Positions 1 through 6,269 of a stretch of 9,137 nucleotides of DNA are shown piece by piece. Numbering within the stretch: the stretch's first letter is position 1; the number at the start of each line of letters is the position of its first letter. A program made the translations under genes and the position numbers. This DNA is from Phycisphaerales bacterium UBA1910 (GTDB lineage Bacteria > Planctomycetota > Phycisphaerae > Phycisphaerales > UBA1924). The notes below the pieces were generated by a model. It was not told the origin of the DNA and did not search any database. It saw nothing but the letters and a program-made list of their open reading frames with translations. Location: contig DDGE01000039.1 in NCBI GenBank assembly GCA_002337545.1, positions 183,527 to 192,663 of the forward strand, written 5' to 3'.

Positions 1-774
1 AACTACATGTTCAAGGACTACGCCGACGCGATCTACGACCTGTTCTGGCGCGACTTCTGCGATTGGTACCTCGAATCGATCAAGCCGACCATCGCCGACT
101 CGCCCACGCAGGCGGCCGTGCTTCGCAATGTGATCGACGCGATCCTGCGCCTCATGCACCCCGTGATGCCGTTCATCACGGAGACGCTCTTCGAACGCTT
201 CGAGTCGCTGCCCATGCGGGAGATCGAGGGGTTCGCCTTCGAGGTCACCCCGAACACCTCGACGCTCTGCCAGTCCGGTTGGCCAACGCCCAACGACGAG
301 CTGCGTGACGAAGTCGCCGAGGAGGCGTACGAACGCGTCCGCTCGCTCGTTACCGCGATCCGCGAGGTGCGTGCGACCAATCAGGTTAAGCCCAAGCGTC
401 TGATCACCCTCCATGTCAACGGCCCGCTCGCCGACGACATCATGCGTTGGTCGCCGCTTGTCGAGACCCTCGCGGGTGTAGATACCGTGACCGCAGACGA
501 CCCCGAGGGTCAGTCCGCGTCGTTCACATTCGAAGGCGACGAGTACCGCCTCTCCAACCTCGCCGATGCGCTCGACGCGGGTGCGGAACGCGAGCGACTC
601 GAGAAGGAACTCGCGACGATCGAGAAGAGCATCGGCGGGATCAAGGGGCGACTCTCCAACCCGGGGTATGTCGACAAGGCTCCCGCGCATCTTGTTCAGC
701 AGACCCGCGATCAGCTCGCCCAGCTCGAGAAGGACCAGGCCGCGACCAAGGCGGCGCTGGACAAAATCGGGTGA
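1..774 (+). CDS. valS: Valyl-tRNA synthetase, C-terminal part (5' end outside window)
   Basis: Cytoplasmic class I aminoacyl-tRNA synthetase that charges tRNA-Val. The reading frame is open from the first base of the window, so only the last 257 residues are present. The visible part starts in the anticodon-binding domain, with the typical DLFWRDFCDWYLE motif and the HPVMPFITETLFE motif about 45 residues later. The end (about residues 190-257) is rich in Glu, Lys and Leu heptads (ERERLEKELATIEKSIGG...) and matches the C-terminal coiled-coil arm of ValS that contacts tRNA. It contains the usual LSNPGYVDKAPAHLV segment. The catalytic HIGH and KMSKS regions lie upstream of the window. The stop codon overlaps the start of the downstream lipoprotein gene (GTGA), so the two are probably co-transcribed. 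The family assignment is firm. Confidence 0.96.
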   Translation, partial: NYMFKDYADAIYDLFWRDFCDWYLESIKPTIADSPTQAAVLRNVIDAILRLMHPVMPFITETLFERFESLPMREIEGFAFEVTPNTSTLCQSGWPTPNDELRDEVAEEAYERVRSLVTAIREVRATNQVKPKRLITLHVNGPLADDIMRWSPLVETLAGVDTVTADDPEGQSASFTFEGDEYRLSNLADALDAGAERERLEKELATIEKSIGGIKGRLSNPGYVDKAPAHLVQQTRDQLAQLEKDQAATKAALDKIG

Positions 775-1820
775 TCCGCGCGATCGCGATTACTGCGACA
801 CTCTTGCCTCTGATCGGGTGCATCAGCGCCCCCGTGCGCGATCGTGACTCCTCGACTCCGCCGCCGACATCCGATGTCGGGCGATTCGTCGCGGACATGC
901 AGCCGTGGACATTCCGAGCCGCACCCGGACGCGAGTATCGCACACCCAACTCGATCATCCGCACCACGAGCACCGATCGCAAAATCCTCGAACGACTCCC
1001 GCCGTTCGTGGAGCTCTCGATCCTCCACTACCAATCCGATCTCGTGCGCCTCCCGCGCCCCAAGAAACCGATCGAGACCTATTTCTTCCAGACGCGATCG
1101 CAATGGGCGTCCATGACCGACGCACTCATGGGCGATCGTGCCCCTGTCTATCTCTCGATCGAACGAGGCGGGTACGCGTACAACCACATCGGGGTGTTCT
1201 TTGATCTCGGACCACGCGACTCGTTCGTGATCTGCGCCCACGAAGGGTGGCACCAGTACGCGCACTCGACCTTCGAGTCACCGATGCCCGTGTGGCTCGA
1301 CGAGGGGGTCGCGTGCGTGATGGAAGGGTTTAAATGGGACCCGCAGTTCCCCGATCACCCCCGCTTCCATCCGTGGGCGAACATCGAGCGTTTCGATCAG
1401 CTCCGCCGAGCATCGTCGTCCGGGTCGTTGATGCCTATCCATTCACTCGTGACCCTCCGCCCGCAAGACCTGATTGCACGCGGGACCAACTCGGGCTCTA
1501 CACAACCCGCCGCACTCGTCTACTACGCCCAGGCATGGGCGCTCATCCACTTCCTCCGTGAGGGTGAGGGCGGGATCTACCGATCTGGGTTCGAGACGCT
1601 GTTGCAGGATTGCGCCGCGGGCACCTTCACCCAACGACTCCAAGGGCAAGACCTGCGCCAGTTCAACACGCGCCGGGTTGGGGCGCAGACCCTCCTTGCG
1701 TACATGCCCGAGGGGACAACCCTCTCGCAACTGGACACCGAGTATCAGCGTTTTATCCGTCAGATCGTCGGTGTCGGCGGACGCAACGCGATCGTCGCGG
1801 GGGAATCACCCATCCAATGA
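771..1820 (+). CDS. Lipoprotein with HExxH zinc-peptidase-like domain (DUF1570 / peptidase MA-like)
   Basis: Predicted secreted lipoprotein of 349 residues, probably a gluzincin-type metallopeptidase; its substrate is unknown. I chose the GTG at 771 because it gives a short signal peptide ending in a lipobox, LIGC, with Cys17 as the lipidated residue, and because it overlaps the valS stop by 4 bases (translational coupling). A longer frame upstream only shadows valS. A Pro/Ser/Thr-rich linker follows the Cys. The core carries HEGWH (His157, Glu158, His161) and then VWLDEGVA with Glu178, the expected arrangement of two zinc-binding histidines, a catalytic Glu and a third ligand in an EG motif. 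This pattern is known from DUF1570 and peptidase MA-like proteins, which are common in planctomycetes. The motifs are seen directly; activity is inferred. The gene converges on the PEP-CTERM gene ending at 1871. Confidence 0.8.
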   Translation: MIRAIAITATLLPLIGCISAPVRDRDSSTPPPTSDVGRFVADMQPWTFRAAPGREYRTPNSIIRTTSTDRKILERLPPFVELSILHYQSDLVRLPRPKKPIETYFFQTRSQWASMTDALMGDRAPVYLSIERGGYAYNHIGVFFDLGPRDSFVICAHEGWHQYAHSTFESPMPVWLDEGVACVMEGFKWDPQFPDHPRFHPWANIERFDQLRRASSSGSLMPIHSLVTLRPQDLIARGTNSGSTQPAALVYYAQAWALIHFLREGEGGIYRSGFETLLQDCAAGTFTQRLQGQDLRQFNTRRVGAQTLLAYMPEGTTLSQLDTEYQRFIRQIVGVGGRNAIVAGESPIQ

Positions 1821-1844
1821 AAAACACCCGACGATCGCCGGGTG
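1820..1844 (-). terminator. Intrinsic terminator of PEP-CTERM gene A
   Basis: Read on the minus strand, CACCCG and CGGGTG form a 6 bp stem around an 8-base loop that itself contains CGATCG, followed by five T. The T run lies on the complement of the lipoprotein stop codon and the four A after it. The plus-strand side has no T run after the stem, so it should act only on the minus-strand gene ending 26 bases upstream. Confidence 0.7.
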
Positions 1845-1870
1845 CTGGTCTTGCTGAGATATGCCCTGAA

Positions 1871-2602
1871 TCAGGCGCGACGCTTCAAGACGCGAACGCC
1901 CATCACACCCGCGAGCCCGAGCATCCCTGCGAACGCAGCGCTGGGAAGCGGGACGATGTTGATGGTGTAGCTGTTGAACATGCCCGCGATTGATGTGGTA
2001 CCCCAATCTGGGGTTGCTGCATCGCCTCGGCTCAGGTGATCAACGCCCGGGTCTGCTCCACCGCCGGAGGAGAAGACATCGAACTCGATCGTGTCGCCAT
2101 TGCTCAGCCCAAGTGCCGCCAGCGAAACCGCAAGGATCTGGGTTCCGCTTGAGTGTTCTGAGTCATCCGCGAGAACATCGCCACCGCCGAGATATGTCGC
2201 GTCGGTCAGGCCCCAACCGCTGCCGTCGAACGAACGAAGTTCTGCGCCAGCGCCCGAGCCGCCGTCGTCAGCCCAGGAGCCGATGAAGTCGGTGATCCCT
2301 CGGCCCCAATCAACATTGCGGTTCCATGACCCGGGATCCGTCGAGTTATCACCGGCGTTGCTGCCAGTGTCGATCCCGACGATGTACTTGCCCCAGTTTA
2401 CCGCGTCCATATCTCCGGCGGTATTGATACTGAAGTAGACATAGTTCGCATCATTCGTCACCTCGACAGAAGTGATATCCAGATGTGCCAAGCCATCAAA
2501 GCTCGGCGAGGCGAGATCGCCAATAGCGTCGTTGTAGGTATCCGCGAGTGCCGACCCCGCAAGCAACGAGACGGCAACCGCGCTCAAAGATATGTAGTTC
2601 AT
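1871..2602 (-). CDS. Secreted PEP-CTERM-type protein A (VPLPSAA tail)
   Basis: Exported protein of 243 residues of unknown function. The start at 2602 gives a signal peptide (MNYISLSAVAVSLLAGSALA, cleavage before DTYND) and has AGGA 6 bases upstream. A longer frame reaching 2692 would put a charged, non-signal extension in front and run into the promoter, so I rejected it. The mature part is acidic and rich in Gly and Asp, with HLDITSVEVTND, WGKYIVGIDTG and VDWGRGITDF blocks. The alternating pattern suggests a beta-sandwich of the CBM9 or DOMON-like kind, but this is only a guess. The C-terminus is a sorting signal: VPLPSAA, a hydrophobic helix, then KRRA. This is a PEP-CTERM variant, expected to be handled by an exosortase at the inner membrane. 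It is a tandem paralogue of the gene at 2821-3552. No catalytic motif was recognised. Confidence 0.88.
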   Translation of the reverse strand: MNYISLSAVAVSLLAGSALADTYNDAIGDLASPSFDGLAHLDITSVEVTNDANYVYFSINTAGDMDAVNWGKYIVGIDTGSNAGDNSTDPGSWNRNVDWGRGITDFIGSWADDGGSGAGAELRSFDGSGWGLTDATYLGGGDVLADDSEHSSGTQILAVSLAALGLSNGDTIEFDVFSSGGGADPGVDHLSRGDAATPDWGTTSIAGMFNSYTINIVPLPSAAFAGMLGLAGVMGVRVLKRRA

Positions 2603-2608
2603 TCTTGA

Positions 2609-2614
2609 TCCTCT
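2609..2614 (-). promoter_or_regulatory. Ribosome binding site of PEP-CTERM gene A
   Basis: On the minus strand AGAGGA (complement of 2609-2614) lies 6 bases before the ATG at 2602. It decides for this start over the longer in-frame candidate at 2692. Confidence 0.65.
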
Positions 2615-2663
2615 CTCTTTGCATCCCCGAGCTCTCCCACGAACGAGGGAATGCAGACGACGC

Positions 2664-2692
2664 ATCGTACTAGAAATTTCTTTCCCGATCAA
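2664..2692 (-). promoter_or_regulatory. Candidate sigma70-type promoter of PEP-CTERM gene A
   Basis: The minus strand reads TTGATC (-35, 2687-2692), a 17-base spacer, then TACGAT (-10, 2664-2669). Each box matches the consensus at four of six positions and the spacing is ideal. Transcription would begin near 2657, giving a leader of about 55 bases. It lies just downstream of gene B's terminator, so gene A can be transcribed on its own. This is a prediction from motif and position only. Confidence 0.5.
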
Positions 2693-2745
2693 CCTTCTCT
2701 AGACGCTTTTAAGGCAAGAAAATCGCACGAAAACCACCCGTTCCG

Positions 2746-2791
2746 GTGTCCTGCCAGACACGAAAAAACCCACCCGGCGTACCCGGGTGGG
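2746..2791 (-). terminator. Strong intrinsic terminator of PEP-CTERM gene B, with a second small stem
   Basis: On the minus strand a perfect 9 bp GC-rich stem (CCCACCCGG pairing with CCGGGTGGG, 2769-2777 with 2783-2791, loop of 5) is followed by six T (2763-2768). This is a textbook rho-independent terminator, ending 29 bases after the stop of gene B. A second small stem, GTGTC with GACAC (2746-2750 with 2757-2761, loop of 6), lies directly behind the T run; its role is unknown. Confidence 0.88.
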
Positions 2792-2820
2792 CTTGGAGAT
2801 GGAGCTTCTTGAAATATGGA

Positions 2821-3552
2821 TCAGCGGCGACGACGCACTGCTGCAAGTCCACCAAGCCCGATGAGCGCCATGGAGCCCGGTGCCGGGACGATGGTGTAGC
2901 TCAGGAACTCGCCTGCGGTCGATGTATTTCCCCAATCATCAGTCGCAAAATCCGAGCGGCTCAGGTGATCAATACCTGGATCAGCACCGCCACCGGAGGA
3001 AAACACATCAAACTCGATCGTGTCGCCGATGCTCAGACCGAGTGCCGCGAGCGAAAGTCCGATCCGCTGGATCCCGGAGGCATGGCCCGAGTCGTCTGCG
3101 TTGATGTCGGTACCCGCGGCGTATGTCGCATCGGTGAGATTCCATGCAGCGCCGTCCCATGAACGGAGTTCGCCGCCTGCGCCGGATCCGCCATCGTCAG
3201 CCCATGAGCCGACGAAATCGGTGATCCCTCGGCCCCAGTCGACATTGCGGTTCCATGACCCCGGATCGGTGGAGTTGTCGCCCGCGTTGCGGCCGGTGTC
3301 CAAACCGATAATGTACTTGCCCCAGTTCGTCGCATCAATGTCTGCGTCGACATGGATATCGAAGTACAGGAAGCTTGAGTCGTTGGTGACTTCAACCATG
3401 GTGATGTCGAGGTGTGTGAACCCCTGGCTGTAGAAGAAGTCGTGGACATCTCCACCGTCGAGGTGGTTGCCCGAGTTGTCGTTGTAAACATCAGCCGATG
3501 CTGTCCCAGCGAGCAACGCAACCAGCGCGACACTCAGTGTGCTCTTCATCAT
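2821..3552 (-). CDS. Secreted PEP-CTERM protein B (VPAPGS tail)
   Basis: Exported protein of 243 residues, a paralogue of the protein encoded at 1871-2602. Signal peptide: two Met, then KSTLSVALVALLAGTASA, with cleavage before DVYND. The start at 3552 has GGAG 7 bases upstream; the second ATG at 3549 is also possible. The mature part shares HLDIT.VEVTND, NWGKYI.G.DTG, a block from GDNSTDPGSW through VDWGRGITDF, SWADDGGSGAG and the FDVFSSGGGADPG block with its paralogue. It has about seven extra residues near the N-terminus and a C-terminus about seven residues shorter. The tail is a classic PEP-CTERM signal: VPAPGS, a hydrophobic stretch LIGLGGLAAV, then RRRR. Known role of such tails: recognition by exosortase and retention at the surface. 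The rest of the function is unknown; a carbohydrate-binding or DOMON-like beta-sandwich is one possibility. Confidence 0.9.
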   Translation of the reverse strand: MMKSTLSVALVALLAGTASADVYNDNSGNHLDGGDVHDFFYSQGFTHLDITMVEVTNDSSFLYFDIHVDADIDATNWGKYIIGLDTGRNAGDNSTDPGSWNRNVDWGRGITDFVGSWADDGGSGAGGELRSWDGAAWNLTDATYAAGTDINADDSGHASGIQRIGLSLAALGLSIGDTIEFDVFSSGGGADPGIDHLSRSDFATDDWGNTSTAGEFLSYTIVPAPGSMALIGLGGLAAVRRRR

Positions 3553-3559
3553 ATCTCTT

Positions 3560-3563
3560 CTCC
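3560..3563 (-). promoter_or_regulatory. Ribosome binding site of PEP-CTERM gene B
   Basis: GGAG on the minus strand, 7 bases before the ATG at 3552. It suits the first of the two adjacent ATG codons. Confidence 0.6.
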
Positions 3564-3612
3564 AAAGATGTCCATTTTCGGGGTCGGCATCTACAACAAC
3601 GCCGAGGTATGA

Positions 3613-3631
3613 AAACGGTTCTGTTCCGTTT
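3613..3631. repeat. Inverted repeat at the predicted transcription start of gene B
   Basis: AAACGG (3613-3618) and CCGTTT (3626-3631) form a perfect 6-base inverted repeat with a 7-base spacer. It sits just downstream of the candidate -10 box, where a repressor operator or a 5' leader hairpin would be expected. No regulator was identified in the window. Confidence 0.4.
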
Positions 3632-3635
3632 GGAA

Positions 3636-3664
3636 AGCATACACGAAAGTCATTGCTGAAACAA
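3636..3664 (-). promoter_or_regulatory. Candidate sigma70-type promoter of PEP-CTERM gene B
   Basis: The minus strand reads TTGTTT (-35, 3659-3664), 17 bases, then TATGCT (-10, 3636-3641). The -35 box is weak (three of six matches) and the -10 box moderate. The predicted start, near 3629, falls inside the inverted repeat at 3613-3631. The leader would be about 75 bases. The call rests on motif, spacing and position upstream of a gene that has its own terminator. Confidence 0.4.
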
Positions 3665-3739
3665 CGGAATTTTCAGTCTCAAATCGCAAAAACAGCCCAT
3701 TGCAAGGACAGAAATCCACGAAAGGCCAGACCGCGACCA

Positions 3740-5779
3740 CTAACGCATGGTTGGGTCATGATCGGTGTCAGAAGCCACATTCAGGTACGGGAGGGTGTCT
3801 TCCACGATCCGTCTTACCACGGGGCCAGCGACCCATGAACCGTAGTGCTTCCGGTTTTTCACACGCTCAGGTCCGATATCGTCCAGAACAACCAGAACCA
3901 CGATCTGGGGATCTGTTGCGGGCGCTGCGGCGATGAAACTCGAGTGGTGCTGCTTCTCGAAGTACGCGAGTTTGGTCTTGGGCGTTCGCAGTCCGGATTC
4001 TGGAGGAACCATCGCGATGAGCGATGTACCCGATTTGCCAAACATGGTGTATCGGGGTTCCGGAAGATCCGGGTACTGACGATGCATGTTCTGATCCATG
4101 CGTTCTGCGACCGTCGTCATCGGTTTAATGGCCCGGCGTGCCGCTTCTGGGCGAAAGACACGCTCGACAACCGCGTGAGAATCCTGCATTCCACGCTTCT
4201 GCTGATCGCCCACGGCACCCAGCCGGATCTCGGGGAGCGTGCCTGCGAGATCTCCCCGTCGCGCGAAGACACTGAATGCCCGGGCCATCTGAATGGGGGT
4301 GACGCTGACCTCGTATCCCATCCCAACAGATGTCTGGGTGTATTCGCCCCAACGGCTCATGGGCGTCACAATCCCCGACGCCTCTCCCCCGAGTTCGATC
4401 CCGGTTGTGGACCCGAAGCCGAGGGCACGCACCATGCCGTGCAGCTGCTCGTGACTCATCCGTTGGGTCGCCATGTACATCCCGACATTGGATGAATAGC
4501 GGAGCACGGCATCCCAGTTGTCCAAATCGTCGTATGAGTACACATCTTCAAGGTATCGCCCGTATTCGGTGTAGATGCCTCTCCCTTTGATCTGGAGGAT
4601 CTCGTCATCGGGCAGGTGCCCGAGCGACTTTGCGAGTGTCCACGCGAAGGGCTTGAAAGTCGATCCTGGCTCGTACACATCCTCGAGCACACGATTGTGA
4701 CGCAGGGCGGGCTCGGCCTGCGTGAGCAGTTCCTTTCTGAATACGCGATAGCGAGGCTGCTCGTCGACCGGTGGCATGACCGGCTGGGGCTCGCCCGATG
4801 CCTCATCCCACCACGGTACTTCAGCGAGGTTGGGGATGTCGCGGAGGTGATCCGTCATCGCGAGGATCTCACCTGTGTGCGGGTTGATCACGATCGCTCT
4901 TCCACCAGCGGCGTCTGCCTGCTCCATGCCCCAGAGCAGGTGCTCTCGCACGATGCGCTGGATCTCGATGTCGATGCTCAATCGGACATCCTGCCCTTTG
5001 TCCGCGTCGACCCACGCGCCGCGTTCGATCCAGAGTGGGCGCCCGCTCGCATCGCGGACATAGGTCAGAGACCCATCCTCCCCTTTAAGCATGGCATCGA
5101 ACAGCTTCTCCGCTCCCAGCACCCCTGAGCGTTCTGTTGCCTCACCCGCGAAGGCGACCTTTCCCACAATCGGCCCGAGCAGTTCAGCACTCGATTGTTC
5201 GCGGATAGGCTCGTGCTCGATCGTGATCGCGGGGAGCAGGCCGTCTGTCTTGAGTTCGCGGAGCTTCTGGGCCTGTTCCTGATTGAGCACTTCCCCGATG
5301 CGCAAATATCGAGAGGGGATTGTTGCCCCCTGATCGCTTTGGCCGCGTGTTGAGATCTGTTCGTTGCGAACGAGCTTCTGGATGATGTCGGGTGCAAACT
5401 CATTCGGGCTCGTCGTCAAGACTCCAGAGAGTGCCACGATCGTCTTATCGAGCAGGTTCGGATCCCGCTGCATCGCGAGGCGTAACCCCTCGGGATCGAC
5501 AATCACGCTATACCCCATTCGGGTCGTCGCGAGTGTGCGACCTCGCCGATCGAGCAGGTCGCCTCGGGTCGCGCCGAGCGTGCTTGTGCTCGTGCGGGAT
5601 TGTACAAACTCGCGAAGGTCTGCGCTGGGAGCGATCTGGAGCTGAAGCACACGCGCGACGACCACAACGAGCGCAACGATGACCCCGATGCGAACGAGCC
5701 ACGCGACGAGTACGGCGCGGGCATCCGCAGAGATCCCAGGAGCAGGAGCAACCATCAGCGCATCGCGATCACTCGACAT
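3740..5779 (-). CDS. ftsI: Septal peptidoglycan transpeptidase FtsI (class B PBP3 type)
   Basis: Division-specific DD-transpeptidase that crosslinks septal peptidoglycan at the cytoplasmic membrane. I chose the ATG at 5779 (679 residues) because GAGGAAAGGA lies 5 bases upstream; an ATG 24 bases earlier is possible but has no such site. Order: a short cytosolic tail, one transmembrane helix (about 25-47), the RGDLLDRRGRTLA motif (72 onward) that opens the class B PBP dimerisation domain, then the transpeptidase domain. The catalytic motifs are complete: STFK (Ser373, Lys376), SSN (429-431) and KSGT (582-585). No PASTA repeat follows. KSG instead of KTG occurs widely in class B PBPs. The position after rsmH and an ftsL-like gene points to FtsI rather than the elongation PBP2. 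No murE follows, unlike many dcw clusters, and no clear terminator was found after the stop. Confidence 0.93.
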   Translation of the reverse strand: MSSDRDALMVAPAPGISADARAVLVAWLVRIGVIVALVVVVARVLQLQIAPSADLREFVQSRTSTSTLGATRGDLLDRRGRTLATTRMGYSVIVDPEGLRLAMQRDPNLLDKTIVALSGVLTTSPNEFAPDIIQKLVRNEQISTRGQSDQGATIPSRYLRIGEVLNQEQAQKLRELKTDGLLPAITIEHEPIREQSSAELLGPIVGKVAFAGEATERSGVLGAEKLFDAMLKGEDGSLTYVRDASGRPLWIERGAWVDADKGQDVRLSIDIEIQRIVREHLLWGMEQADAAGGRAIVINPHTGEILAMTDHLRDIPNLAEVPWWDEASGEPQPVMPPVDEQPRYRVFRKELLTQAEPALRHNRVLEDVYEPGSTFKPFAWTLAKSLGHLPDDEILQIKGRGIYTEYGRYLEDVYSYDDLDNWDAVLRYSSNVGMYMATQRMSHEQLHGMVRALGFGSTTGIELGGEASGIVTPMSRWGEYTQTSVGMGYEVSVTPIQMARAFSVFARRGDLAGTLPEIRLGAVGDQQKRGMQDSHAVVERVFRPEAARRAIKPMTTVAERMDQNMHRQYPDLPEPRYTMFGKSGTSLIAMVPPESGLRTPKTKLAYFEKQHHSSFIAAAPATDPQIVVLVVLDDIGPERVKNRKHYGSWVAGPVVRRIVEDTLPYLNVASDTDHDPTMR

Positions 5780-5784
5780 TCCGG

Positions 5785-5794
5785 TCCTTTCCTC
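5785..5794 (-). promoter_or_regulatory. Ribosome binding site deciding the ftsI start
   Basis: The minus strand reads GAGGAAAGGA, 5 bases before the ATG at 5779. It lies inside the frame that would be used from the upstream ATG at 5803, which argues for 5779 as the real start. Confidence 0.65.
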
Positions 5795-5821
5795 ATGAAG
5801 CAACGGGGCGCACTTGTGCGC

Positions 5822-6214
5822 TTATTCTTCCACAAAGACCACGCGGGTCCCATCGTCCAGCGTAAACACGAGCCTGCCATCCTGCGGGGTCTCGACGATC
5901 GAAGCCACTGAATCGACGCTCGGATCCGGCGTGAACTCGCGTTCGACGACGCGTTGTACCAGCTCGACCTGCGCGGGGGTAGTGGATGCCGGCACGAACT
6001 CGCCATGCGGTTCGATGAGCTGATGCACGCGTTGGGGGGTGCATGAACGGACGATCAATGAACGGATCTCTCCCGCCTGCTCGTTATAACGGAGCGAGCG
6101 TTGGCGGGATTCTGCCATTTCGTGCACGGCCTGCAATCTGGACTGACGCACGGAAAGCACCCCGATACCCGTTGCGCCAAAGACCAGAATGAGTGCAACG
6201 AACTTCACAAACAC
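5822..6214 (-). CDS. FtsL-like small bitopic division protein
   Basis: Small membrane protein of 130 residues, probably the FtsL counterpart that links the divisome to FtsI. It starts with GTG at 6214, with only a poor Shine-Dalgarno match. Residues about 3-20 form one hydrophobic helix (FVALILVFGATGIGVLSV), followed by a polar, helix-prone stretch (about 24-55) that could form a short coiled coil, and then TPQRVHQLIEPHG, resembling the T..RI...A segment of FtsL proteins. The C-terminal 40 residues (VASIVETPQDGRLVFTLDDG) look like beta strands. FtsL sequences diverge widely, so the assignment rests on size, topology and its place directly before ftsI, 42 bases away in the same direction. An unrelated membrane protein cannot be excluded. 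Confidence 0.65.
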   Translation of the reverse strand: MFVKFVALILVFGATGIGVLSVRQSRLQAVHEMAESRQRSLRYNEQAGEIRSLIVRSCTPQRVHQLIEPHGEFVPASTTPAQVELVQRVVEREFTPDPSVDSVASIVETPQDGRLVFTLDDGTRVVFVEE

Positions 6215-6244
6215 GGCGGAACCCGATCGGTTGATGAGTGAGCG

Positions 6245-6265
6245 ACTCGGAACATCGTTCCGAGT
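6245..6265 (-). other. Perfect 9 bp hairpin between the LysM and ftsL-like genes
   Basis: ACTCGGAAC (6245-6253) and GTTCCGAGT (6257-6265) pair perfectly around a 3-base loop. The hairpin begins 4 bases after the LysM gene's stop and ends about 30 bases before the GTG of the next gene. Neither strand has a T run after it, so it is not a standard terminator. It may be an mRNA processing or stability element that sets relative expression inside the operon, which is an inference. Confidence 0.6.
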
Positions 6266-6269
6266 GGAT

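Noticed and set aside
447..770. In-frame extension of the lipoprotein reading frame upstream of 771
   Set aside because: It overlaps valS in another frame, is Arg-rich shadow sequence, and would bury the signal peptide and lipobox inside the protein.
1820..1850. Bidirectional terminator serving the lipoprotein gene as well
   Set aside because: The plus-strand side of the stem is followed by CTGGTCTTGC, not a T run, so support exists only for the minus strand.
2603..2692. N-terminal extension of PEP-CTERM gene A to 2692
   Set aside because: The extension is Arg-rich, lies before a good signal peptide and ribosome binding site, and overlaps the candidate promoter.
2091..3433. Two mutually similar plus-strand frames (2091-2438 and 3020-3433) that look like a conserved antisense family
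   Set aside because: They are the complements of the two PEP-CTERM paralogues; their similarity follows from the paralogy. They have no start signals of their own.
3680..3739. Possible terminator after ftsI
   Set aside because: A T run exists on the minus strand (complement of the five A at 3690-3694), but only weak 4 bp stems can be drawn before it.
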